Counted from the first letter of the stretch, positions 36,241-46,879 are shown. The stretch: DNA of 64,000 bases from Simmondsia chinensis (GCA_018398585.1 JAGTTD010000001.1:36223938-36287937); one strand, 5' to 3'. Notes: generated by a model not told the origin, from the sequence alone. Numbers and translations are program-made.

Positions 36241-38332
36241 CGGTGCACCACCACATCGCCACATACCGACACCCCAACCAAAGGACAAATGTCTGTTGCC
36301 GTTAAGGCAGTGTCCATCTTCGTTGATGGGTTGCCTGAAAGGACGTCTAACTCGTGGCTCAAAGCCGTCTTTAGAGAATTCAAGTCAATCTACAATGTTT
36401 TTGTCCCTGCAAAGAAGAGGTTGAGGTCTAGATGTTCTTATGGCTTTGATTGATTTCATGATCCGCGTGAAGCTAAATGGGCAATTTCATCCATGGATGA
36501 ATGATGGGTGGCAGGTGTTAAGCTCAAGGTTGAATGGGCTAACCCTGACAGAAGATCAACAGAATCATTCGTTCGGATAAACCCAAATCGAGGGAGCTCC
36601 AACAATCCAGAGCTACTACAGGTAACCAGGATCAGAGTGCTGATATTCCATTTCGGGCAGAGGGGTCTATGGCTTCTAACATATTGAAGATTATGGTTTC
36701 TAACGCCAATAAGAGTGTAGAGGCTTGGCTCAATCGATCTATAATTGCACATTCGTCTGATGAGGTTAGTTTGAATGATATCCTCACTTCTATAACGGAA
36801 AATGGCCATCACGGTTTAGACCTAGAGGGTTAAACACCAATACATTTATCTTGGTCTGTGAGTCGGTTAAGACTTTGGAGTTCTACCTCAGCCCGCATAA
36901 AGAGATTTTACTTTGGAAATTCAGAGAGGTATACAAATACTCCAGAGAGACTCTTGGTTCTCTAAATAGAAGAGTATGGATAGAGGTATTTGGTTTGCCT
37001 GTCCAATGCTAGACCAAGGACTACTTTATGGATCTCACTAAAATATGGGAAAGTTCGTCAGGATGGACCCAAGGACGTCTGTCATGAGATGTGTTGATAC
37101 CGCCAGGATCCTCATCGACACCTGCTCCTCTACATGTATTCACCAGATGGTCCAAGTCCAGTTTAACGGGGGCTCCCGTTTGGTCCTTGTCAAGGAGGGT
37201 AATTTGGAATTGATCCCTGATTATTCGCCCAGAATTGTTGCTCTTGCAGCCTCGGCCAGATTAGCAAGGGAGCAAGCCACTTGCGGTACGCATCCACACC
37301 GCGATAATCAATGCACCACCCTGGTGCGACACAACGCACCAATTCAACCCTCTCTCGCACAGATGACGGCTGTCAGCGATGTTTGTGTGGAGTCTGGAAG
37401 AAGCCTTATGAGGTCAGCGAATGAAGGAGCCAGCGTCTTAGAATTGTCGCTGGGTCAGATTGCTATTCATATTCACGGTCAGTATGTCGGGAGGTGGCAT
37501 CTGGAATGCTATTGGCCACGTGCATCTCTTCTTCCTACGCTTCCCCAGCCTATTGTTCAAAGATCAATTCAAGAACTTCGAGAAATCCAGCATGCTCCTC
37601 CTCTTCTCCCGTGGACTGAAAATGGATAAAGCCCAATCAATATAGCCTCATGCTCAAACCTCGTATCATGAGAACGAAGCTCGAGACATCGCTAGCGATT
37701 ATGATTCTGGGTCCTCTGGGCCTGAATTTCAACCAGGTTTTGAGCCCCTTGCCCTAAACAGGGCGAAGCCACTCATGGAGGGACCTAACTTTGTTAGAAA
37801 GAGTAAAGGAAAATGTTTGACGATAAAAAGGGAAAGGAGAGCTTTGAAGCGCAAGAAGAAGCAAGAGAAACGGGAGCTTCAAGAGTTCTTGAAGGATATG
37901 CCGCCCAGAAATAGAGTGCAGAATTCGGGTAAGACCTCAGGCAAGCAGAGCAAGAGGAATATGACGAAGCGGACTGGTAGCATGCATGAGGCCGAGAAGA
38001 TCCTTCAGGTTGAGCGAGTAATTGAGATGGGAAAGAGGCTAGGTCTGAACTTCGATGGCTTTGACCCGCCTACGGTGAGAGCTATACTTGATAAAAGGGT
38101 AACCTGACTGCCTTTTATCCTGTTTCAATTGCCCTAAAATCTGAATCAGTCATGGTGGTCAGTTAAATTCGTCCTGTTATGCCGGTTGTTATTTGTAGTC
38201 ATGTTTGATCCTGTTCTTATTTTTATGTGCCCCGCCATTTAACAGGTTTTATAAGGGCTCACTAACTCACCGCCTGAATTGTATCGCAACCTGTTCCCTA
38301 ATTATCAATTTTATGGGATTAAAAAAAAAAAA
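36241..38332 (+). mobile_element. L1-type LINE, ORF1 only, with poly(A)
   Basis: One ORF1-like pseudogene (36,289-38,107), about 210 bp of 3' sequence and an A12 tail at 38,321-38,332. There is no endonuclease or reverse transcriptase. The 5' edge is approximate and no target duplication was found. Either ORF2 was deleted or an ORF1 transcript was retroposed. Confidence 0.65.
36289..38107 (+). pseudogene. LINE ORF1 with RRM domain, decayed
   Basis: Translation begins MSVAVKAVSIFVDGLPERTS, then WLKAVFREFKSIYNVFVPAK, an RNA recognition motif: the RNP2-like SIFVDGL and, after a TGA stop, FHDPREAKWAISSMD. The middle has the segment RRVWIEVFGLPVQC (about 36,970), then RCVDTARILIDTCS (about 37,090), typical of the DUF4283-like region of plant LINE ORF1 proteins. 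The C-terminus (37,775-38,107) is a long Lys/Arg-rich stretch with a nucleic-acid-binding look. Several stops and frameshifts. Plant L1 LINEs with an RRM in ORF1 are known (BNR group); assignment to that group is my inference. Confidence 0.7.
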
Positions 38333-38406
38333 TTTCCCAACCCCTTCCCTTTCTCTCTCTCCCTCCCCTCTCCAAACACTTACTTTCTCTCTCTTACCCC
38401 AGCCAC
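38333..38406 (+). repeat. CT-rich module, left part
   Basis: CCCAACCCCTTCCCTTTCTC followed by TTACCCCAGCCAC. The continuation is at 39,483 beyond the hAT insertion. The same module occurs inverted near 35,560-35,711. Confidence 0.6.
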
Positions 38407-39474
38407 TAGGGATGGCAATAGGACAAGTAAAACCTGCTACCCGTGGACACCCGCCCTGTTTAGGCGGGTACGGGTAGTGGTGGCCAACGGGCCGGGTCGG
38501 GCGGCCCGAGCCCGGTGGGCCCTTTTTGGATGGGGGCCGGGCCGGGCCTAGGCCCGGGAGTCCTAATTTAAAAAAAAAAAAATTTATACTACTTTTACTT
38601 TATATTTTTTTGATAAACAAATTTGTACTTTTAAATATTAGGCTCCAACTGCGTTGTATTTGTACTTGTTACATTATTTATTTACCACTATTTACTATTA
38701 CTTATTATATATTTTATTTTATTACATATATTTAGCATTATTGGTGCTTGGGATAAAATGTATTTGTGTCTCATATCATTTATTAATGAATTATAATAAT
38801 TTTAGTACAAAATGACTTTGTATTTTTCAAATTTTGTAATTTTTTTTAAGCCAACGGAAGCGGGCCAGGCCGCTGGTCCAGGCCAGGGGCCGGTCCGAGC
38901 CTGGCCCTAGAGGCCCCCCGGCCCGGCTCACAAACGGGTCGGACCCTGCCCGGCCCGCTACAGTGCCAGGCCGGCCGCGCCCCGGCCCGTGGCCACACCT
39001 AGGTACAGGTATAAGTGGGGCGCGTAGTGGGTATGGTTTAGGTGTACCCGCCCCATGGGTATAGTTTTGTACTCACCCCGCTCCGCTCCATACCCGTCCC
39101 GCCTCACCTCTTATCCACCATACCCTCTTCATTTTGTACATAATTAACCTTCAAATTAAAAAATATATGTTTAAATTCAATAACCCAATTATTTATCAAT
39201 GTTATAAAAAAATATAATTGGCTTTCAAAAATAGTGTTAAATAACTAATATGAGCGAGTATAGATAATTATTTTCTACGCACATTATGGAGGGTACGGGG
39301 CTGGAAATGGATACCCGTGGGTAATGAGGCGAGTATATGTTTGTACTCGCTCGGTATCCACTTCATACCCGTGGCGGGTAATGGGGCGGATACTGGTATA
39401 GGATTTGGGTGGCGGCTACGGGTATGGAAGAGGCACCCCTGTACCCGCCCTGCCCCGCCCCATTGCCATCCCTA
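38407..39474. mobile_element. Non-autonomous hAT-like element (outer)
   Basis: 1,068 bp with 13 bp perfect inverted ends TAGGGATGGCAAT and a perfect 8 bp target duplication CCAGCCAC (38,399-38,406 and 39,475-39,482). Subterminal GC-rich direct and inverted motifs (GGCGGGTACGGGTA). No transposase. It is interrupted by a second element at 38,475-39,001, so its own length is about 530 bp. Confidence 0.92.
38475..39001. mobile_element. Non-autonomous hAT-like element (inner)
   Basis: 527 bp. Ends TAGTGGTGGCCAACGGGCC and inverted TAGGTGTGGCCACGGGCC. Target duplication GGTACGGG/GGTACAGG (7 of 8). Ends are very GC-rich (GGGCCGGGCC); the centre is AT-rich. Same family as 45,146-45,416. Confidence 0.88.
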
Positions 39475-39482
39475 CCAGCCAC

Positions 39483-39634
39483 CCGCCGCCGCCGGCAACC
39501 ACCGCCGCATGCCGCCCGTCATTGCCACCCCTCCTGTTTTGTATCTTCCAATAACCCTTTCTCTCCCCCACCCATATCCCTTCACCATTGCCGCCACTAC
39601 CAGTCCACTGCCTACTGCCCCTTATGCCATGGTA
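39483..39634 (+). repeat. GCC-rich module, right part
   Basis: Continuation of 38,333-38,406: CCGCCGCCGCCGGCAACC, then CTTCCAATAACCCTTTCTC. Resembles the inverted stretch 35,560-35,711. Apparent frames here are compositional. Confidence 0.5.
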
Positions 39635-39810
39635 ACAGAGGCTACACCGACACATACACAGGCAATACATAAAAGTTTCCAAAAATACATGAACAGGTTA
39701 AACATCTTGAGAACAATTAAAAACAAACAAAACGACAATACTGAGATGCTAAAATAGGTTGGCAGATCTTTCTTAGATCTCCTATTCTAATTTCAAACTT
39801 CAAATCTTCA
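39635..39810 (-). repeat. 3' LTR of copia element C
   Basis: Starts on the minus strand at 39,810 with TGAAGATTTGAAGTTTG. Aligns with 48,285 downward (AGATCT, CCTATTTTA and the TTTGTTTGTTTTT-type interior). Outer edge unclear and no target duplication identified. Confidence 0.6.
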
Positions 39811-40050
39811 ATAGCATGGGTGGAGCCGCCAAAAACCTTGTCACATACGCCTTTGTTAATATATTGGCCAGCTGAACATGACTTGATATGAATTTAACCG
39901 TTAAGTCTTTTCATAAAATCTTCTCACGAATGAAATAGAGATCTATCTCAATGTGATTGGAACATGAATGATAAACCGATTTGGTAATTAGACAGACAAA
40001 TGAAATATTGTCACACCAAAGACAGGGGCTATCAACAAGATGAATGTGAG

Positions 40051-40140
40051 TTCAAATAGGTGTTGGACTCAACATAACTCAAGAATGGCATTGGTTTCAA
40101 ATAGGTGTTGGACTCAACATAACTCAAGAATGGCATTGGC
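40051..40140. repeat. 45 bp tandem duplication
   Basis: TTCAAATAGGTGTTGGACTC starts at 40,051 and again at 40,096; the 45 bp unit is repeated with almost no change. Confidence 0.9.
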
Positions 40141-40704
40141 TAGACCACGAAACTTTACATCGGTGTTGGAACGAGAAACAATGGAATGTCGTTCAGAAGA
40201 TCAATTAATAATATGTGGACCAAGAAACAAGCAGTAACTTAAGGTAGAACGACGAGTGGTGAGACAAACGACCCACTCATAGACCAATGCATGGAGAATA
40301 AGGTGTGATGCCTTCCGGAAAGAAGACCATAGTGCGAAGTAGCTTGTAGATAACATAGAATACGTTTCACAAGCTTCGAATCACCAACAAAAGGATTATA
40401 CATAGCGCGACATGCACAACCCACAACATAAAATCTCCGGCCAAGTGATGGCAGCATGGTGTAGGCCACCAACATTCTCCTATGTAGGAATGGATACAAG
40501 AACGGCTCAGCATCCGTGCCAGAGGAAGTGAAAGCGGTGGAAAGAGGAGTAGACACACCGTTGCACTATCCATTTTGGCCCGGGAAAGGAGACTGCAAAT
40601 ATACTGTCTGACTTGAGAGTAGTATGTCATCATCATGGTGCACTGAATGCCTAGGAAATAATGAGTGAGCCAAGGTCCTTGACTGGGAAAGTGCGGCTAA
40701 GATG

Positions 40705-40945
40705 GGCCATATGAAGATACCATGGTGGGATATGAACCAGTAATAAGAACATCGTCAACATAAAGGAATAAATAAACCACATGCACAACTTGATGGAGGA
40801 TAAATGTCGATGATGGTGCGGTAAGAGGTGCCATAGATACCATAGTGAGATCTAAACCATTAACAAGAATATCGTCAACATAAACCAATAAATAAACCAT
40901 ATGCGCACCTTGGCAAAGGAAAAGGAGTGAGGTGTCAGTGTGGCA
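40705..40945 (-). repeat. 120 bp duplication of the YVDD region
   Basis: ATCGTCAACATAAA at 40,751 and 40,871, with similar flanks (GATACCATGGTGGGAT versus GATACCATAGTGAGAT). Divergence between the copies shows it is old. Confidence 0.8.
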
Positions 40946-41845
40946 AGAGGTGAAACCGAGTTCCTTGAGTCTGGAGAGGGACTAAAAAAACAATGTTATA
41001 GGAGCTTGCTTGAGTCCATGTAAGGCCTTGAGGAGACAACACATGTGCGGGAACTAAAGATGAGTTACCAAGTGGTTGGCGAATGCACACGATCTCCGTC
41101 GGGCACCACGAAGAAATGCCTTCTGCACATCCATGTGTCAAACCTGTCAACCACAGGTTACAGTAAGTAAGAGAATAAGACAGATAGCAGTCAGTTTTAT
41201 CACAAGACTAAATGTGTCCTAATAATCAATCCCTTTTTCCTGATTATGGCCCATAACAACCAATCGAGAGATAGACATGTTAGCACCGCAATTGATGCGG
41301 TAGACCCATTTATGACCTACAACATTTTGAGAAGGATGAGAATGGAACAAACTCTCAAGTACCAGCCCCCAAAAGAGCATTATATTCCTCATCCATGACA
41401 TTGTACTAGTCGTGGGATCTTAACAATAGTGGTTTAGGTCAATGGCTCTATAAGGTGCTCCATGATTGAAGCAGTAAGAGAGAGGGGTAGTCGTGGTTTG
41501 AGGGAATGTGTTTGGGATTGGGTAATCATGTGAAATTGAGATTATGGCGCATTGGGCAATGAGTTCGGGTCTTACTTGAGCTCCGTGTTGTCAAGAGGTA
41601 CTTGGTGGTGATTGAGAAATATTTTGAGTTTTGAGAAGGTAATGTAAATGGGGGTGAAGGCTACTGGAGGCGTTGAAGATTGGAATTTTGATGTGGTGCT
41701 GCAAGATTTGGAGGCTTTTGATGGTTATGTAAATTTTGTTGGTGTGTTTTCAAAATAAGTAAAAATAGTTGGTGTTTATGGGTGAAGAGGTATGCCTTTT
41801 CATGTAAAGAGATGTGTCTCTTCTAAGAGGCGCTAGAAAAACTAA

Positions 41846-42195
41846 TATCACCATGAATGCAGAGTTTATTGCTCAGGCTTCTGTTGGTAAAGAAGCAGAA
41901 TAGTTGAAGGATCGTTTGTATGAGATTCCTTTGTGACCTAAGCTAATATCCTTATTTCTATCCATTATGGTCATGCTATGCTTTCAAAGGCGTATAATGA
42001 GATGTATAATGGGAAATCCGGACATATTGGTATGAGACATAGTTATGTGAAACAATTCAACAAAGATAGGGTGATCAACTGTGGGCTTCGTGAACTCACG
42101 TCAGAATCTAACGAATCCCTTTACGAAAGAAACTGGGCGGTAAATAAGAGAAAAGGGATGGATCTAAAACTCATTAATATTAGTCAACAATGATG
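41846..42195 (+). pseudogene. Copia B RNase H end
   Basis: Translates as MNAEFIAQASVGKEAE, then a stop, RLYEIPL and MLSKAYNEMYNGKSGHIGMR, parallel to 14,660-14,850 and 25,600-25,790. Everything upstream in pol is deleted. Confidence 0.8.
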
Positions 42196-42636
42196 GACCC
42201 TTGATTCAACACTGGTTACAATGCCAAATCTTGAGTTCAATGAGTCAATTTGTCATTAGAGTGATTGCAAACACTAAAGTGATTACTCCATCCCAGGTGT
42301 AGTGCTTGGTAACCTGTGACAAAGGTAAAAGAAAGTTGAACGTATGCTCTTAATGGACCCGATGTAATGTAACATGTTACAGGGGCATAATCAATGGGGT
42401 CTACCTATGTGAGTGTGAAGTTTGGCCGCTACAAAGAGTGGTTTAATTATATGGGTTTGACTCTGAAAAACTCATGACGGGTAGGACACAAGGCCTGTAA
42501 ATGTGTTGGTTTGAAGATGAGGTGAATGTAGGGAGTAAGTCTAGTGTGTGAGATATATTCAATTAGTCAAATGGGATGCATGGTTCAAAGATGTAGTCCA
42601 TTGTGTTATTCCGATTAGTTGTAATGTATTTTCACT
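42196..42636 (+). other. Copia B 3' untranslated region
   Basis: Non-coding; aligns with 14,985-15,440. Continues after the LINE at 44,043. Confidence 0.7.
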
Positions 42637-44030
42637 AGGTGATCATTGATTTGGAGAAGGCATATGCTAAGGGGGCCAAGAGAGGTCCATGAAGGGTCTT
42701 GAAGAAGAAAGGCATCTCCGTGCCATATATCCGAGCCATTAGAGACATGTATGAGGACGCACAAACTACCGTGCGTACAACGGAAAGGGAGACTGACGCT
42801 TTCCCCATTATAGTTAGGGTACACCAAGGATCTGCCTTGAGTCCCTTCCTGTTCATTCTGGTTATGAACGAGCTCACTAGGCACATCCAAGGGGAAGTGC
42901 CTTGATGATTGCTTTTCACAGATGACATAATTCTAATGGGGGAGTCCCGAGAAGAGGTAAATGAGAAGCTGAAACTTTAGAGAAGGGCCTTGGAATCAAG
43001 AGGCTTAAGACTCAATAGATATAACACTGAGTATATGGAACTCCAGTTTTATACCTCCACCAGGCCTAACATAGAAGACGCCAAGATTGAATTGGATTCC
43101 ATTCCGAAAAAGGAGTGTTTTCGATATTTGGGTTCCATGGTTCAGCAGGACGGCAAAATTGACGAGGATGTCAACAACCGTATTAAAGTAGGCTAGCATA
43201 AATGGAGGATGGCCTCTGCGTTACTTTGCAATAGAAAATTCCCATTAAACTTAAAATGAAAATACTATAAGACGGTAGTCAGGCCAGCTATGTCATATGG
43301 TGTGGAGTGTTGGCCAATAAAATAGCATCATACACAGAAGCTGAAGGTGGCGGAGATAAGGATGTTGCGGTGGATGTGTAGACACGCAAGGAAGGATAGG
43401 ATAAGAAATGACGTCATAAGAAGCAAACTGGGCGGCCCGATCAAGGATAAATTGAGGGCGCAATGTTTGCGGTGGTTTGGACATGATAGGAAGCAATCGA
43501 CCATTACCCCTGTCAGGAGATGCGATTAACTCTATACTACGATCGAGAGAAAAGGAGAGGCAGGCCAAGGAAGAAATGGATGGAGACAATCCGACACCAC
43601 ATCACCCACCTAAACCTACATGGGGAGATGACCTTAGATAGGCCTCAGTGGAGGGCTAGCATAGGAATAGCCGATGTAGCGGTTTAAAATAAAGGAGCGT
43701 AATCTAGATAACACTAGTGCCCCTAGCTTTATATGTCTACCTGTTTGATTTACTTGATATAGCTGCGAGCTATTTTATTGCCTATGCTTTCTACATGTTT
43801 TGCTCTTTGCCGTTGTTGCCATTGTTTTTGCGCTCTTATGCTCTGACGCTTATATGCTTTATTGCTTTTTGCTTTTTACGCTTTTCAGGCTTGGGGTCCT
43901 CTAACACAGCCGCCCATTAGGGTAGCACCCTGAAAGGGTAAGGCAACGTACATCCCACCCTCCCCAAACCCTGTATATACGAGAGCCCTTGAGGTACTGG
44001 ATTTTTTGTTGCTGTTATTGTTGTTGTTGT
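42637..44030 (+). mobile_element. RTE LINE, 5'-truncated, decayed
   Basis: Flanked by a perfect 12 bp duplication TGTATTTTCACT (42,625-42,636 and 44,031-44,042). Enters the RT at VIIDLEKAYAK, continues with [38 protein letters not shown] and a catalytic box FTDD in place of FADD, then [20 protein letters not shown] and GRPRKKWMETIRHH. At least six stops. Ends in the RTE tail and (TTG)n. About the same extent as the C-terminal part of the LINE at 55,547. Confidence 0.92.
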
Positions 44031-44148
44031 TGTATTTTCACTTCAATCGCAAGACACCTTCATTTATGCATTACGATTTCCTCTTAACTTCTGAGATTAT
44101 GTAAATTTTGTTTGAGAATGTATGTATTTTGAAAATGGTGGGGTGATT

Positions 44149-44200
44149 CGTGCTTGGGCGAGAGCAATACCAAGATGGGTGATCTCCTGAGAAGTCCTAA
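44149..44200 (+). ncRNA. 5S rRNA-derived fragment (pseudogene)
   Basis: CGTGCTTGGGCGAGAGCAAT and GATGGGTGATCTCCTGAGAA, then GTCCTAA, match the 3' half of plant 5S rRNA (from about position 56 to 110) with a few substitutions, spanning the internal promoter region. The 5' half is missing. It sits where the copia B 3' LTR should begin. Confidence 0.8.
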
Positions 44201-44206
44201 CCCCTT

Positions 44207-44270
44207 AGACTAGGGATACTCGAAAACAGCCTCTCTTCAGGATATTACCCTGAAGGGGGAAGGATGCGAA
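44207..44270 (+). repeat. RTE-tail head fused to the 5S fragment
   Basis: AAAACAGCCTCTCTTCAGG, CCCTGAAGGGGGAAGG and ATGCGAACATC parallel the ACAGCC...GGTAAGGCTGCGTACATC part of RTE tails. It stops before the (TTG)n end and then the copia LTR resumes. Confidence 0.6.
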
Positions 44271-44372
44271 CATCAATAAGGCTGAAATAAGTCTCAAGAG
44301 AAGTAGTTCGCTACACACCTTAAAGCCATTGTGATCGTTGTATCCATTTTGTTGAATTTCCCTAACAAATTT

Positions 44373-45000
44373 GACGTAGGAAAGATGGTAGAGAAGGACC
44401 ATGAGTCTGGTACAGGGAACGAGGCGAATGATCAAGAGGTAACATAGGGAAAATTAGAGTCACCAAAAGCTACATCCAAGATACTATAAAGACGACCAGT
44501 AGGTAGGTGAAGATGTTTGTTGGCTTGAACTATACTCGAGGAATAAACAAGGGATAAAGTGAATTCAAGTTTATGTGAATCATATGGATGTAGAGATAAA
44601 AAAACAAGCACCACCAAACACTTGAAAGAATAATCAAGATCCTTGTTAAACAAACGTTTATCATTACTTAGAATTGCAGTAGGGAGCCAGTTAATAAGAC
44701 AAAAAATTGTAATGAAATTATCATCCCGAAAGGTGAGTAGTAGAAAGGCGTGCGCTAGAAGGGTGAGACCAAGTTTGAAGTTGTGCATGTGGGCAACTAA
44801 CCTCGTGATGCACACCCAGTTCAGTGAGAAATGTAGACATTAGAAATGCACCATCCCAACCTGTGATAAATGTTTTAATTTATCGATCAAGTGTATTTTG
44901 AGCTTGAACTTTATGTATACAGGAAGAGCTTCACTTTTGTCTCTTAGAAAATAAATCCATTTGAAACAACTTAAGTCATCAATAAAAGAAACATAATATC
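44373..45000 (-). pseudogene. Copia C integrase/linker remnant
   Basis: Minus-strand pieces LGRLYSILDVAFGDSNF-like (about 44,475) and SFKCLVVLVFLSLHPYDSHK (about 44,600) match the segment after the copia integrase core. Frame broken several times. Continues copia C across the remnant B insertion. Confidence 0.6.
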
Positions 45001-45145
45001 AACCGTGGCGGATCCATAAATTCATCGATGCGAGATCCATATATATAACTAAAACAATAATAAATAACAATAAATATAAATTTACATATTATAAGACATG
45101 TCGGCCTGAGGCTCTATCGCAGAGAAAATGAAGAGAGGAGAGAGA

Positions 45146-45416
45146 TAGAGGTGGCTAGTGGGCCGGATCGGCCCGGAACCCGGCTTGGCCCAACCCGGCC
45201 TAGCCCGGGGCCCATTTAAGTTGTATTATCACAAAAAATGTTTAAATATTTTGTTTACCCATAAAGAAATTACAGCTTACATGGTAATGGCTGTGTCTTA
45301 TATGTTAGAAGTATGGGGGTTCGAACCCCACTCGTGTCATTTTTGTCACTTCTTTCATGACATATTAAAAAAAAAAAATGTTGCACTTGGCCTAGCCCGA
45401 CCCGTGGCCACCTCTA
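45146..45416. mobile_element. hAT-like MITE with a tRNA-like insert
   Basis: 271 bp. Ends TAGAGGTGGCTAGTGGGCC and inverted TAGAGGTGGCCACGGGTCG. 8 bp duplication GAGAGAGA (45,138-45,145 and 45,417-45,424), though the site is itself a GA repeat. GC-rich ends match 38,475-39,001. The middle (about 45,270-45,335) carries GGGGTTCGAACCCC, a perfect tRNA T-loop/B-box. Confidence 0.85.
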
Positions 45417-45529
45417 GAGAGAGAGAATGTGTTTAACAACAAAAAAAAAAATTAGGGTTAGGATTTAATATTAAAAAAATTGGTTATGTTAAAAAACAAA
45501 AAATTAGTTAAGAAAGTGCTAGAGGTAGG

Positions 45530-45595
45530 CTTCGAATCCCTGACCAGAGGGAATGTGATAGAGCGCTCTACCACTGGTCCAAGGGTTTACCATCG
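45530..45595 (-). repeat. tRNA-like SINE head or tRNA relic
   Basis: On the minus strand GGACCAGTGGTAGAGCGCTC resembles the D-arm and A-box, followed about 30 bases later by GGGATTCGAAGCC (B-box). No full cloverleaf and no anticodon arm that I can draw, so not called as a tRNA gene. Confidence 0.55.
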
Positions 45596-45730
45596 CTGCG
45601 GGTTCACACTTTTAATTTTATATAATTCAAAATTTTTTTCTACCAATTTATAAATATTTCTAGAGGCCTGGTCGTGAAGCTACAGTGTCCGTGCACCCCG
45701 GTACTCATAACATACGTCTGCCACTAAATA

Positions 45731-46154
45731 CAACAACAACAACAACAATCCCAATGCCTCGCGGCTCCCGCAAAAGCAGGGTCTGGGAGGGGTATATGTA
45801 CGCAGCCATACCCCTTCCGAGTGGAACGGAGACTGTTTTCGAGGACCCCCAACCTGAAGTACAGGAGCACCTGCAAATAAAACTATCAATTTATCGCCAA
45901 ATGAGTGAAGGAAATAGACATGCAAGCATTTAAGTATGTATATAAGCCAAGAAAACAGCCAAGTCATCAGAGAATAAACTAATCAGCATATAAATGCACC
46001 ACTTACGGCTATGACTGCCTAGGAATCTTAAACTACAAGTCGCTCGCCGCTCTATTCTACACTGCCACATCGGCTACCCTTATGCTAGCCCTCCCTCGTG
46101 CCCCATCTGAGGCCATCTCCTCTCTCAAGTTTAGGTGAGTTAAGTCGTGACGGT
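45731..46154 (-). mobile_element. RTE LINE 3' fragment
   Basis: 424 bp flanked by a perfect 16 bp duplication CGTCTGCCACTAAATA (45,715-45,730 and 46,155-46,170). On the minus strand it starts in the last codons of the RT protein (HLNLREEMA-like) and ends in the RTE tail and (TTG)n. Well preserved tail: CCTGCTTTTGCGGGAGCC in inverted reading. Confidence 0.92.
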
Positions 46155-46170
46155 CGTCTGCCACTAAATA

Positions 46171-46660
46171 ACGATATCAATTAGGAGATAAAATAGGTGA
46201 AGAACACAAATCTAAACAAGATCTAAAGGTTTTTTTTTCTTTTTTTTTTCAAAAGACCTAAAGTTTTAATTATAGCAGAAAAAGATCTAGTAATGGCAAG
46301 TGATGTGCCTTTCGGAATTGACAAGCATGACAAAAAGACATTTTATGAGATCCCTAAACTTGCATGGAGTTATGGCAAAGGACATGGCAAGTGATGATTT
46401 CATATGGATGGCCTAGACAGTGATGCTAGGCTTTAACTAAGCCCTTGTCACTGAGGAGAGCAAGAGGAGATGCAGCAGAGGTGAGGTGACATAGAGACCA
46501 TCCTTAGTTTAACCCTTGAAAAGCATTTGCCCCGTGGTTAGATCCTCAACAAAACAAGAGTAAGGAAGAAATTCAAGTGCAACATTATCATTGGATGTAA
46601 ATTTATAAACACTTATAGATTATGAGTAATATGAGGGACATCAAGGATATTTGTGAGACA
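46171..46660. other. Unassigned, probably copia C interior
   Basis: No readable frame. A T/C-rich run at about 46,230-46,250. Confidence 0.4.
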
Positions 46661-46672
46661 TAGAGGAAGATT

Positions 46673-46766
46673 ACAACAACAACCAACCCAGTGCCTCGAG
46701 GGCTCCTGCCTGAGTAGGGTCAAATGTGCACAGCCTTACCCTTCAGGGGTGCCCCCTAAAGAGACT
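46673..46766 (-). mobile_element. Short RTE-tail/SINE-like insert
   Basis: 94 bp flanked by a perfect 12 bp duplication TAGAGGAAGATT (46,661-46,672 and 46,767-46,778). Contains only the tail (AACAACAACC, GTGCCTCGAGGGCTCCTGCC, GCACAGCCTTACCC). Confidence 0.88.
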
Positions 46767-46879
46767 TAGAGGAAGATTGATGGAGGAAATAGTGCATGAA
46801 CCAGTGTAAGAGATAAGAAGGGCATTACCATTGCCGACCACTACTTGTTCACTGCCGAGCTAGTCCCCATGAAGGCTCA

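Larger units (their letters stand above)
39811..41460 (-). pseudogene. Copia C reverse transcriptase/RNase H, decayed
   Basis: RT entry reads VVGHKWVYRI (about 41,310) and GHNQEKGIDY (about 41,230). The catalytic region appears twice as VYLLVYVDDILV and VYLFLYVDDVLITG because of a 120 bp tandem duplication at about 40,705-40,945. Farther on are frame-broken RNase H segments (LARMLSRSCIHSY-like). Multiple stops. Confidence 0.75.
41737..44367 (+). mobile_element. Ty1/copia remnant B, nested in copia C
   Basis: Same family as 23,471-30,034. A 5' LTR start TGTTGGTGTG at 41,737, an LTR end CCCTAACA at 44,367, and a perfect target duplication AATTT (41,732-41,736 and 44,368-44,372). The interior is reduced to the RNase H end and 3' untranslated region, so a large internal deletion joins the LTR to pol near 41,845. 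An RTE LINE lies at 42,637-44,030 and a 5S-derived scrap lies in the 3' LTR. Confidence 0.85.

Noticed and set aside
39317..39757. 146-codon frame
   Set aside because: Spans the end of a hAT-like MITE, a GCC-rich repeat and a copia LTR, so it cannot be one gene.
44149..44200. Functional 5S rRNA gene
   Set aside because: Only the 3' half is present, with substitutions and no terminator-flanked tandem array.
45530..45595. Functional tRNA gene on the minus strand
   Set aside because: A- and B-box-like sequences exist, but I could not draw acceptor and anticodon arms.
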